Shown: one piece after another, positions 1 through 5,186 of the stretch
How positions within the stretch are numbered: position 1 is the first letter of the stretch
Layout of the letters: each line of letters starts with the position of its first letter
Source: an uncultured Clostridia bacterium
Lineage (GTDB): Bacteria; Bacillota; Clostridia; Christensenellales; Pumilibacteraceae
Direction: 5' to 3'
DNA length: 5,186 nucleotides
NCBI GenBank assembly: GCA_947589145.1
Contig: CANQCB010000089.1
Location: 1-5,186, forward strand
Position numbers and translations under genes: made by a program
Notes under the pieces: model-generated
Seen by the model: the letters and a program-made list of their open reading frames with translations, nothing else
Told to the model about the DNA's origin: nothing
The model's database searches: none

Positions 1-615
1 CTTCTCAAAATAATAGAAAGCACGGTTGCAAACGTACCCCCTCAGGGCGGAAGAAAGCACCCTCAGCAGGAATGCATACAGATCGACACAACGAATATTC
101 TCTTTATTTTCGGCGGTGCGTTTGTCGGGCTCGATAAGATAGTCGAACGTAGAAAAGACAGCAGTTCCATAGGATTCGGCGCGACGGTAAAAAGTAAACG
201 CGAAATGCAACTCAGCGAGGTGCTTAAAGAAATACAGCCGCAAGATCTCATTAAATTCGGGCTTATTCCCGAGTTTGTCGGGCGCGTACCCGTGACCGTA
301 AGTCTCAATGCACTCGACCGCGCGGCCCTCGTATCCATTTTGACCGAGCCGAAAGACGCGCTTATTCGTCAATACGAGAAGCTTTTCGAAATCGATGGAA
401 TAAAGTTGGAATTCGAAAAGGGCGCGATGGAATCGGTAGCGGACAAAGCGATAGCGCTCAACACCGGCGCGAGGGGGCTTCGCACCATAATCGAAACGGC
501 AATGATGAATTTGATGTATACGAGCCCTTCGGATAAGTCGATCGAAAAGATAAAGATTACGAAAGATTTCATAGAGGGAAAGGGCGATCCCGTAATTACT
601 CACAAAGTCGCATAA
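1..615 (+). CDS. clpX: ClpX, ATP-dependent unfoldase subunit of ClpXP (3' part only)
   Basis: This is the C-terminal 204 residues of ClpX; the start, zinc-binding domain and Walker A/B motifs lie left of the window. The protein is a cytosolic AAA+ hexamer that recognises, unfolds and threads tagged proteins into the ClpP protease. Visible landmarks, numbered from the first base of the window: the RKH pore loop inside GGRKHPQQ (residues 18-20); the sensor-1 strand region DTTNILFI; the IGF loop in SIGFGATV (residues 57-59), which in the family docks into ClpP; the arginine-finger segment LIPEFVGR (Arg about 95); and sensor 2 in GARGLR (156-161). The IGF loop implies a ClpP partner in this genome. 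Small departures from the usual sequence are PQQEC where PQQEF is common, and GGAFVGL where GGAFDGL is common. The reading frame is open from base 1 to TAA at 613-615. The identification is secure. Confidence 0.97.
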   Translation, partial: LLKIIESTVANVPPQGGRKHPQQECIQIDTTNILFIFGGAFVGLDKIVERRKDSSSIGFGATVKSKREMQLSEVLKEIQPQDLIKFGLIPEFVGRVPVTVSLNALDRAALVSILTEPKDALIRQYEKLFEIDGIKLEFEKGAMESVADKAIALNTGARGLRTIIETAMMNLMYTSPSDKSIEKIKITKDFIEGKGDPVITHKVA

Positions 616-637
616 TTTACGGTTACATTGCAAAGAT

Positions 638-667
638 AAAAACGCACTTTTCGGAGTGCGTTTTTTT
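638..667 (+). terminator. Intrinsic terminator after clpX
   Basis: The arms CGCACT (643-648) and AGTGCG (655-660) form a perfect 6-bp stem around the loop TTTCGG. Five A residues before it (638-642) can pair with the first five of the seven T residues that follow (661-667). It lies 22 bases after the clpX stop and separates clpX from the lon promoter, so lon is probably not mainly transcribed from clpX. Confidence 0.9.
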
Positions 668-706
668 ATACCGCGATTTATTTGAGAAATTGCTTGAATT
701 TTCCTA

Positions 707-735
707 TTGCATTTTGACTTAACGTGTGCTATAAT
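707..735 (+). promoter_or_regulatory. Extended -10 sigma-A promoter of lon
   Basis: The -10 box is a perfect TATAAT at 730-735, preceded by TG at 727-728 (TG-N-TATAAT, an extended -10). The -35 box is TTGCAT at 707-712 with a 17-base spacer; it matches only TTG of the consensus, so the extended -10 probably carries recognition. A better-looking TTGACT at 714-719 is only 10 bases from the -10 and cannot be its partner. Transcription is predicted to begin at about 742, three bases before the lon ATG. The phosphoesterase promoter at 4279-4307 has the same plan. Confidence 0.8.
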
Positions 736-744
736 ACGCTTGCT

Positions 745-3048
745 ATGGACGAGAATAAAATTACGGAAAATTATAACGAGCCCATCGAACTCAAACCTCG
801 GTACTTTATGGTAAAATGCGAAGGAACGGTAGTGTTCCCGAGTTGCATAAATTCTTTCGGTTTGTCGGACGCGTCCGCGGTGAGCGCCCTCATGCGCGCG
901 GTCGAAATCAACAGCGACGTTTTTTTCATAAACAAAAACGCACTGAAAAGCGATATAAGGGTAGGAACGGTTGCGAGAATAAAGCAGCTTATGAAAAATA
1001 TGAACGGCGGGTTAAGCGTGATCGCGCAGGGCTTGACGCGCATGGAAATTGACAAATTCGTGTCCGACGACCCCGTGGAGGTTACTTTGAATCCTTATGG
1101 GGAGAAGGACGACGAAGTGTATCTTCTTGCCGAAGTAGCGGCGCTTAAAGCGTCTGTGAAACGCGGAATGCAATCGTTCCCGAAACTTTTCGACAAAGAA
1201 CCCGATTTGAGCAACCTCGAATCTTTCATAGGCGATATGGCGCAAACACTTTGCGATAATGTCGGTGAAAAGCAGGCAATACTCGAAATGCCGCGATTAA
1301 GCGAGCAAATAGAGGAGATCATCGGCAGAATCGAACGCCGCATCAATATCGCCGCATATCAAAAAGAAATCGAAAGTAAGGTTCGCAGGAGTATAGATAA
1401 AAATCAACGCGAATACTACTTGCGCGAACAAATCAAAGTCCTTCACGGGGAATTGGGCGACGACGAAGAAGAACGCGAAACTTATCGCGAAAAGATAGAG
1501 AGCAAAGGCTTGCCCGAATACGCAAAAGAAAAGGCGGAAAAAGAGCTTGCGAAATTGAGCAAAATGCCTTCCGCGTCCCCCGAAAGCGCGGTATCGAGAG
1601 GGTATCTCGACCTTATTCTCGACCTGCCTTGGACGGAAAAAACGGACAGCGAGATAGACATAGAATATGCGCGGCAGGTGCTTGACGAAGATCACTACGG
1701 GCTGGAAAAAGTCAAGGAACGCATTGTGGAATTTCTTGCCGTTCACGCGCTCAAAAAGGATATGAAAGCGCCCGTGCTTTGCCTCGTCGGACCTCCCGGC
1801 GTAGGTAAAACCTCGGTGGTTAAGTCCATCGCCCGTGCCGCTCGTCGCAAATTCGTCACCATGTCGCTCGGCGGCGTGAGAGACGAAGCGGAGATAAGAG
1901 GGCATAGGCGCACCTATATCGGCTCGCTTCCCGGCAGAATACTTTCGGGAATGCGCGACGTCGGCGTAATCGACCCCGTATTTTTGCTTGACGAAATAGA
2001 CAAGATGTCTGCGGACTTCCGCGGCGATCCGTCGAGCGCACTTCTCGAAGTGCTTGACGTAAATCAAAACGATCATTTCAAAGACCATTATCTCGAAATG
2101 CCGTACGACCTGTCAAAGGTTATGTTTATAACGACCGCCAACTCCGTCGAGACTATCGACCCTCCGCTTCTCGACCGAATGGAAGTCATTGAAATTTCCG
2201 GTTATACATACGACGAAAAACTGCAAATAGCCAAGAGATACCTGATTGCCAAACAGTGCGAGGCAAACGGAGTAGACAAGGCGAGGATATCGTTCACCGA
2301 CGAGGCGCTCCTTCGTATAATTCGTCGCTACACGCGGGAGAGCGGCGTGCGCAACCTCGAACGCGAAATAGGGTCGGTCATTCGCAAGGTTGCGGTTAAA
2401 CTCGTCGGCGGAGCTAAATCGCGCAAGTTTAACATAACCGAGAATAATCTCAAAAAATATCTCGGAAAGGAAAAATATTCGGAGGAAGTTTGCGACGGAA
2501 AGGACGAAGTCGGCGCGGTGACGGGACTTGCCTGGACGTACGTGGGCGGTACGACTCTCGAAGTCGAAGCGACGCTCCTGCATGGCGGCAAAGGCGACGT
2601 CCGCCTCACGGGAAATCTCGGCGACGTCATGAAAGAATCCGCGCAGACGGCGCTTTCTCTCGTTCGGGCGAGAGCGGATCGGTATAACATAGACTTGCGC
2701 GCTTTCAACGACTGCGATATACATATTCACGTACCCGAGGGCGCAACGCCGAAGGACGGTCCGAGCGCAGGCATAACGATGGCGACCGCAATTTTGTCCG
2801 CGATGACGAACAGAGCGGTTGCGTCGGACGTAGCCATGACGGGAGAAATTACGTTGCGCGGAAAAGTTCTTCCAATAGGCGGACGGAAAGAGAAATCTCT
2901 TGCCGCGCTCAGATACGGCAAAAAACGCCTTATAATCCCCAAGGGCAACCTGAAAGACCTTGACGAAATTCCGACCGAAGTCAAAGACAATATGAAGATA
3001 ATACCCGTGTCGGAGATAGAAGAAGTATTTACGAACGCACTCAGATGA
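745..3048 (+). CDS. lon: Lon (LonA-type) ATP-dependent protease
   Basis: This is a complete 767-residue LonA, close to the length of the Bacillus subtilis (774) and Escherichia coli (784) proteins. It is a cytosolic AAA+ serine protease that degrades misfolded and regulatory proteins. In order: an N-terminal substrate-binding domain (about 1-200), diverged at its start; a coiled region with YYLREQIKVL (about 224-233); Walker A GPPGVGKT (349-356); Walker B LLDEID with Asp416 and Glu417; sensor 1 TTAN ending at Asn466; arginine finger LDRMEV (Arg478); sensor 2 GVRNLERE (Arg536); then the protease domain with catalytic Ser674 in KDGPSAG and Lys717 in GGRKEK. The Ser-Lys spacing of 43 equals that of E. 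coli Lon. I chose ATG 745 because the in-frame GTG at 724 lies upstream of the -10 box. No Shine-Dalgarno sequence precedes 745, so the mRNA may be leaderless. The gene ends inside the engB start codon. No lonB lies between clpX and lon, unlike in Bacillus. Confidence 0.96.
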   Translation: MDENKITENYNEPIELKPRYFMVKCEGTVVFPSCINSFGLSDASAVSALMRAVEINSDVFFINKNALKSDIRVGTVARIKQLMKNMNGGLSVIAQGLTRMEIDKFVSDDPVEVTLNPYGEKDDEVYLLAEVAALKASVKRGMQSFPKLFDKEPDLSNLESFIGDMAQTLCDNVGEKQAILEMPRLSEQIEEIIGRIERRINIAAYQKEIESKVRRSIDKNQREYYLREQIKVLHGELGDDEEERETYREKIESKGLPEYAKEKAEKELAKLSKMPSASPESAVSRGYLDLILDLPWTEKTDSEIDIEYARQVLDEDHYGLEKVKERIVEFLAVHALKKDMKAPVLCLVGPPGVGKTSVVKSIARAARRKFVTMSLGGVRDEAEIRGHRRTYIGSLPGRILSGMRDVGVIDPVFLLDEIDKMSADFRGDPSSALLEVLDVNQNDHFKDHYLEMPYDLSKVMFITTANSVETIDPPLLDRMEVIEISGYTYDEKLQIAKRYLIAKQCEANGVDKARISFTDEALLRIIRRYTRESGVRNLEREIGSVIRKVAVKLVGGAKSRKFNITENNLKKYLGKEKYSEEVCDGKDEVGAVTGLAWTYVGGTTLEVEATLLHGGKGDVRLTGNLGDVMKESAQTALSLVRARADRYNIDLRAFNDCDIHIHVPEGATPKDGPSAGITMATAILSAMTNRAVASDVAMTGEITLRGKVLPIGGRKEKSLAALRYGKKRLIIPKGNLKDLDEIPTEVKDNMKIIPVSEIEEVFTNALR

Positions 3049-3650
3049 TAAGATCCGCGAAGTTTATAAAATCGCTTGCCGACCTGAAAACATACAAGAC
3101 GGAAAGCGCAAACTACGACTGCCCCGAGATATGCATAGCGGGGCGGTCTAACGTGGGGAAGTCGTCTTTCATAAATATGCTCACGGGAAGAAAAAAACTT
3201 GCGAAAACTTCGTCCACTCCGGGCAGAACGCGACTTCTGAACCTCTTTGATATAAACGACGGCGAATTTATTTTGGTGGATCTCCCGGGTTATGGCTATG
3301 CGAAAGCCTCGAAAGCGGAGATAGAAAAGTGGAGCAGACTCACCGACGGCTATTTTACCGAGACGGAAAAACTGATACACACATTCGCGTTGGTAGATAT
3401 CCGTCACGAGCCGAACGCACTCGACAAACAGATGATATCCTACCTCTACAACGCGGGCAGACCTTTCACCATTGCGGCAACCAAGGCGGACAAACTTTCG
3501 CGCGCGCAACAGGACAGAGCGCGTCGAACGATCGCGGGGGCGCTGAAAGTGGGCGTGGATAATATAATTCTCACGTCCGCCGAAACGGGGCAGGGGCGTG
3601 ACGAGATCATCAAAAGGATAGACCAAATAATCGAGACAAGCGGCGTGTAA
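3045..3650 (+). CDS. engB: EngB/YsxC, ribosome-biogenesis GTPase
   Basis: This is a complete 201-residue TRAFAC-class GTPase of the EngB (YsxC/YihA) family, of usual length. The family binds the 50S subunit and is needed late in its assembly; it is essential in B. subtilis and E. coli. Visible G motifs: G1 GRSNVGKSS (33-41), G2 Thr58 within SSTPGRT, G3 DLPGYG (79-84), G4 TKAD (146-149), and G5 TSAE (177-180). DIRHEP (118-123) matches the family's conserved region after G3, where RH-x-P is typical. The start codon overlaps the lon stop as ATGA, and no convincing Shine-Dalgarno sequence precedes it, so translation probably depends on ribosomes finishing lon. The lon-engB pairing is conserved in Bacillota. 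No separate promoter is visible, so expression should follow the lon promoter. Confidence 0.96.
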   Translation: MIRSAKFIKSLADLKTYKTESANYDCPEICIAGRSNVGKSSFINMLTGRKKLAKTSSTPGRTRLLNLFDINDGEFILVDLPGYGYAKASKAEIEKWSRLTDGYFTETEKLIHTFALVDIRHEPNALDKQMISYLYNAGRPFTIAATKADKLSRAQQDRARRTIAGALKVGVDNIILTSAETGQGRDEIIKRIDQIIETSGV

Positions 3651-3674
3651 GCAGCCGCGCGTAACATAAAAACC

Positions 3675-3713
3675 AACCTTCGAATAGTATGTAATGACTA
3701 TCGGAGGTTTTTT
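3675..3713 (+). terminator. Bulged hairpin with T tract after engB, containing the next gene's SD
   Basis: The left arm (3675-3688, AACCTTCGAATAGT) pairs with the right arm (3697-3709, ACTATCGGAGGTT) over 13 positions, with one bulged A at 3684 and one T-G wobble. The loop is 8 bases, and T residues run from 3708 to 3713. This has the form of an intrinsic terminator for lon-engB. However, the right arm contains GGAGG (3703-3707), the ribosome binding site of the gene starting at 3714, and the T tract abuts its ATG. The same element could therefore end upstream transcripts, and on read-through mRNA it could hide the binding site. Which role dominates cannot be told from sequence. Confidence 0.65.
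3703..3707 (+). promoter_or_regulatory. Strong Shine-Dalgarno sequence (GGAGG) for the 176-residue protein
   Basis: GGAGG sits six bases (all T) before ATG 3714, a near-ideal arrangement that fixes the start. It is the only strong ribosome binding site in the window and shows that this organism does use Shine-Dalgarno initiation, which makes its absence before lon and the phosphoesterase meaningful. Confidence 0.88.
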
Positions 3714-4244
3714 ATGTCATGTAATTGCAATAGAATAGCCGCTCGCATAAACAGAATTTACGACGGCGCAAAGTTGGAAGAACATATCGATCGCACTCTC
3801 ATTCTTTCGGATTTTATGCCGTCCGCGGTAGTTCAGCCGCTCACTTACGTAAACTCGTCGTACGGCGGAAACGCGACGATAACGTCGCAGGCAATCACGC
3901 AACTGTCGGACGGGAGATATCGCGTCGCACTCACTTATGATTTTCCCGTCATAGTAAACTATACAAATGCAAACGGAGTAAGGGGAACAGCTCGGTCGGC
4001 GATTGCAAACGGCGCGGATATTTTGCTTCGATTGCCGAATGCTTCCTATTTTTTCGAGGTGGAAACGCAATTTCTCTCTCGGATCGGCGAGATAACCGAA
4101 GCCGCGGCGGAAGTGCGCGGCTGTTTGCTCACGATAATCAAAGTCATAATGCCGACGGACGTAGTATTGCAGGCTTGCGACGTAATGTACCCGAACGCAA
4201 ACGAGACCGACAGCTTGGTATGCCGTGCGCTTTTCGATACTTAA
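3714..4244 (+). CDS. Unrecognised 176-residue protein with N-terminal CxC motif
   Basis: I do not recognise this protein. The start is fixed by the GGAGG site six bases upstream. It opens MSCNCNR, with no signal peptide or membrane segment. Cysteines are at 3, 5, 137, 155 and 170. Residues about 38-90 alternate small, polar and hydrophobic residues in a pattern suggesting beta strands (for example RYRVALTYDF at 68-77). Residues about 102-160 hold an aliphatic region (ILLRL, LLTIIKVIM) ending in QACDVMYP. The length, strong ribosome binding site and codon use like the neighbours argue for a real, well-translated gene. Cysteine-rich spore-coat proteins such as CotY/CotZ are a possible comparison by composition only; I see no shared motif and do not assign it. 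No clear promoter is visible. It lies between two independent units (lon-engB and the phosphoesterase), and nothing in the context points to its role. Confidence 0.85.
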   Translation: MSCNCNRIAARINRIYDGAKLEEHIDRTLILSDFMPSAVVQPLTYVNSSYGGNATITSQAITQLSDGRYRVALTYDFPVIVNYTNANGVRGTARSAIANGADILLRLPNASYFFEVETQFLSRIGEITEAAAEVRGCLLTIIKVIMPTDVVLQACDVMYPNANETDSLVCRALFDT

Positions 4245-4259
4245 AATATGCGGAAAGCG
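4228..4259 (+). other. Inverted repeat spanning the stop codon of the 176-residue protein gene
   Basis: CGCTTTTCG (4228-4236) can pair with CGGAAAGCG (4251-4259) over nine positions with one T-G wobble, leaving a 14-base loop that contains the TAA at 4242-4244. No T tract follows, so it does not look like an intrinsic terminator. It could protect an mRNA 3' end or be chance. No other terminator is visible between this gene and the phosphoesterase, so some read-through is possible. Confidence 0.3.
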
Positions 4260-4278
4260 TTATGCTCGAAAAAACCTG

Positions 4279-4307
4279 TTGCATTTGGCTTGATATTTTG
4301 TTATAAT
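4279..4307 (+). promoter_or_regulatory. Extended -10 sigma-A promoter of the metallophosphoesterase gene
   Basis: The -10 box is a perfect TATAAT (4302-4307) preceded by TG at 4299-4300 (extended -10). The -35 box is TTGCAT (4279-4284) with a 17-base spacer. Counting seven bases from the end of the -10 puts transcription start at 4314, the A of the ATG. The -35 box and the two bases after it (TTGCATTT) are identical to those of the lon promoter. Confidence 0.82.
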
Positions 4308-4313
4308 GAAAAT

Positions 4314-5009
4314 ATGAAAGTATATGCAATAAGTGATTTTCATCTTTCAGTGAACAATCCGAAGCCGATGAACATATTCGGTCCCGTTTGGGATAATTAT
4401 CTGGAAAGCATAGAAGAGAGTTGGAAGGTCGTTGCCGACGACGATATCGTGCTTATTGCAGGCGACTTATCGTGGGCTATGAACCTCGATGACGCAAAGA
4501 GCGACATTGCATATCTTGATCGCCTTAACGGGCATAAAGTGATCATACGCGGCAATCACGACTATTGGTGGAAGTCGATATCCGCCGTGCGCGCCGCCCT
4601 TCCGCCCAAAACTTACGCCGTACAGAACGACGCTTTGAAAATAGGTAATTGCGTAATATGCGGTTCGCGCCTGTGGACAACCCCCGAAATAGGGAAAACG
4701 CAAACCGCCGAGGATAAAAGGATATACGACAGGGAAGTATTGCGCCTCAGAATGTCTTTGGACTCCGCAAAAAAATTGAGAGAAGAGGGGGACATGCTTT
4801 TTGTCATGTCGCATTATCCGCCGTTTAACAGCACCTTCCGACCGTCCGCCTTTACCGACGTCATTTCGGAGTATAACCCGAACGCGGTTGTATACGGACA
4901 TCTTCATGGCAACGGCAGCAGGGTGAACCGCGAGGTCATAATAGACGGCGTTAAATATATTTTGACGAGTTGCGACCTTGTCGGAAATAAAATCGTAGAA
5001 ATCAAATAA
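4314..5009 (+). CDS. Metallophosphoesterase (calcineurin-like phosphohydrolase, COG1768-like)
   Basis: This is a complete 231-residue protein of the calcineurin-like metallophosphoesterase superfamily, which uses two metal ions to hydrolyse phosphate esters. The metal ligands are in the expected order: D-x-H in SDFH (Asp8, His10), GDLSWAM (Asp51), GNHD (Asn81, His82), SHYPP (His167) and GHLH (His196, His198). The phrases GDLSWAM and GNHDYWW resemble, from memory, the COG1768 group of predicted phosphohydrolases; the substrate is unknown. There is no signal peptide or membrane segment, so it should be cytosolic. An in-frame ATG at 4248 would add 22 residues, but that stretch contains the promoter and lacks family character, while MKVYAISDFHLS is a typical family start. 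No Shine-Dalgarno sequence precedes 4314, and the mRNA is predicted to be leaderless. It appears to be a single-gene unit. Confidence 0.92.
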   Translation: MKVYAISDFHLSVNNPKPMNIFGPVWDNYLESIEESWKVVADDDIVLIAGDLSWAMNLDDAKSDIAYLDRLNGHKVIIRGNHDYWWKSISAVRAALPPKTYAVQNDALKIGNCVICGSRLWTTPEIGKTQTAEDKRIYDREVLRLRMSLDSAKKLREEGDMLFVMSHYPPFNSTFRPSAFTDVISEYNPNAVVYGHLHGNGSRVNREVIIDGVKYILTSCDLVGNKIVEIK

Positions 5010-5023
5010 AACATCAAAATTCA

Positions 5024-5053
5024 GTGATATCGGCGTGAAAAATACGGTATACT
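5024..5053 (+). promoter_or_regulatory. Possible weak promoter in the 3' non-coding region
   Basis: TATACT (5048-5053) is a fair -10 box, and GTGATA (5024-5029) lies 18 bases upstream with four of six consensus bases. There is no extended -10. If active, it would make a short transcript of about 75-80 bases carrying the hairpins at 5082-5096 and 5109-5131. This is a weak, position-based guess. Confidence 0.2.
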
Positions 5054-5081
5054 TTTGTGATAAGACTGTGAAAAATCAAAT

Positions 5082-5096
5082 TCTCCCATCGGGAGA
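5082..5096 (+). other. Tight hairpin downstream of the phosphoesterase gene
   Basis: TCTCCC (5082-5087) and GGGAGA (5091-5096) form a perfect 6-bp stem around the three-base loop ATC. No T tract follows, so it is not a terminator by itself. Its left arm belongs to a 9-base sequence (AAATTCTCC) that recurs as the left arm of the next hairpin. Confidence 0.5.
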
Positions 5097-5108
5097 CGCA
5101 AAATATGT

Positions 5109-5138
5109 AAATTCTCCGCTTAGGAGAATTTATTTTTG
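5109..5138 (+). terminator. Intrinsic terminator of the phosphoesterase gene
   Basis: AAATTCTCC (5109-5117) pairs perfectly with GGAGAATTT (5123-5131) around the loop GCTTA, giving a 9-bp stem followed by ATTTTTG. It lies about 100 bases after the stop at 5009, which is distant but is the first good rightward terminator. The stem is A/T-rich at its base. On the other strand it is followed by a broken T tract, so weak leftward activity is possible. Confidence 0.72.
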
Positions 5139-5140
5139 TA

Positions 5141-5170
5141 AAATGAAAACCCCGCCATAGTGGCGGGGTT
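5141..5170 (-). terminator. Strong terminator for a leftward gene beyond the right edge
   Basis: AACCCCGCCA (5148-5157) and TGGCGGGGTT (5161-5170) make a perfect, GC-rich 10-bp stem with a three-base loop. On the - strand it runs into TTTTCATTTT; on the + strand it is followed by GAAAAAA, so it favours leftward transcription. This suggests that a gene on the - strand ends at or just beyond the right edge, convergent with the phosphoesterase gene. Confidence 0.7.
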
Positions 5171-5186
5171 GAAAAAAGGTTAACCG

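Noticed and set aside
643..660. CIRCE-like (HrcA) operator before lon
   Set aside because: GCACT and AGTGC resemble CIRCE half-sites, but the spacer is too short and the outer bases do not match. The following T tract makes it a terminator.
713..719. CtsR half-site TTTGACT within the lon promoter spacer
   Set aside because: CtsR sites need two heptamers in tandem three bases apart. No second copy is found on either side, so a single match is not support for heat-shock control by CtsR.
724..747. GTG 724 as the lon start codon
   Set aside because: The GTG lies upstream of the TATAAT at 730-735, so it would not be in a transcript from this promoter. It has no ribosome binding site, and the seven added residues have no family support.
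1297..2088. 263-codon open frame on the - strand inside lon
   Set aside because: It lies opposite the most conserved part of lon (Walker A and B region), its product shows no recognisable motif, and it has no promoter or ribosome binding site of its own. It is a codon-bias shadow.
2727..3626. 299-codon open frame on the - strand across the end of lon and engB
   Set aside because: It spans two conserved genes and their overlap, and its translation is low-complexity, rich in Arg and Phe. The + strand frames carry all the conserved motifs.
3714..4244. Assignment of the 176-residue protein as a CotY/CotZ-type spore coat protein
   Set aside because: Only the cysteine content and an MSC start are similar. 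No shared motif or cysteine spacing could be matched.
4248..4316. ATG 4248 as the phosphoesterase start
   Set aside because: The added 22 residues overlay the promoter, lack a ribosome binding site and precede a canonical family N-terminus at 4314.
1..5186. CRISPR array, insertion sequence, tRNA/rRNA gene, toxin-antitoxin or defence locus
   Set aside because: I saw no regularly spaced repeats, transposase motifs, terminal inverted repeats or RNA gene signatures on either strand. All substantial coding sequence is accounted for by the five genes listed.

Overview
The window looks like a chromosomal housekeeping region from a bacterium of the phylum Bacillota (Firmicutes). It is probably a member of the Clostridia with mid-range GC, perhaps an uncultured gut-type lineage. 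The main support is gene order: the end of clpX, then lon, then engB (ysxC), all on the + strand. This matches the clpX-(lonB)-lonA-ysxC neighbourhood of Bacillus and relatives, here without lonB. Assignment below phylum is inference; there is no rRNA or tRNA to anchor it.

Layout. Positions 1-615 hold the 3' part of clpX, entering from the left edge and closed by a clear intrinsic terminator (638-667). A sigma-A-type promoter (707-735) follows and lies almost directly on the lon start codon (745). lon (745-3048) and engB (3045-3650) overlap by four bases (ATGA) and are probably translationally coupled. A bulged hairpin running into a T tract (3675-3713) ends this operon and also contains the strong Shine-Dalgarno sequence of the next gene (3714-4244), a 176-residue protein I do not recognise. 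A second promoter, built like the lon promoter (4279-4307), drives a metallophosphoesterase (4314-5009), and its predicted transcription start falls on the A of the ATG. The last 177 bases (5010-5186) are non-coding as far as I can tell. They hold short direct repeats, two hairpins that share an arm sequence, a rightward terminator and a strong leftward terminator, which suggests a convergent gene beyond the right edge.

How the genes fit together. ClpX (the unfoldase partner of ClpP) and Lon are the two AAA+ arms of cytosolic protein quality control. EngB is a GTPase needed for 50S ribosome maturation and rides with lon, as in related bacteria. The phosphoesterase and the unknown protein have no evident functional link to these.

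The most interesting signal is regulatory. The lon and phosphoesterase promoters share the same plan (TTGCATTT, 17-base spacer, TG-N-TATAAT), both lie on the start codon, and neither gene has a Shine-Dalgarno sequence. This predicts leaderless mRNAs, in contrast to the strong ribosome binding site of the gene between them. I see no mobile element, CRISPR array, defence system or other new multi-gene system.
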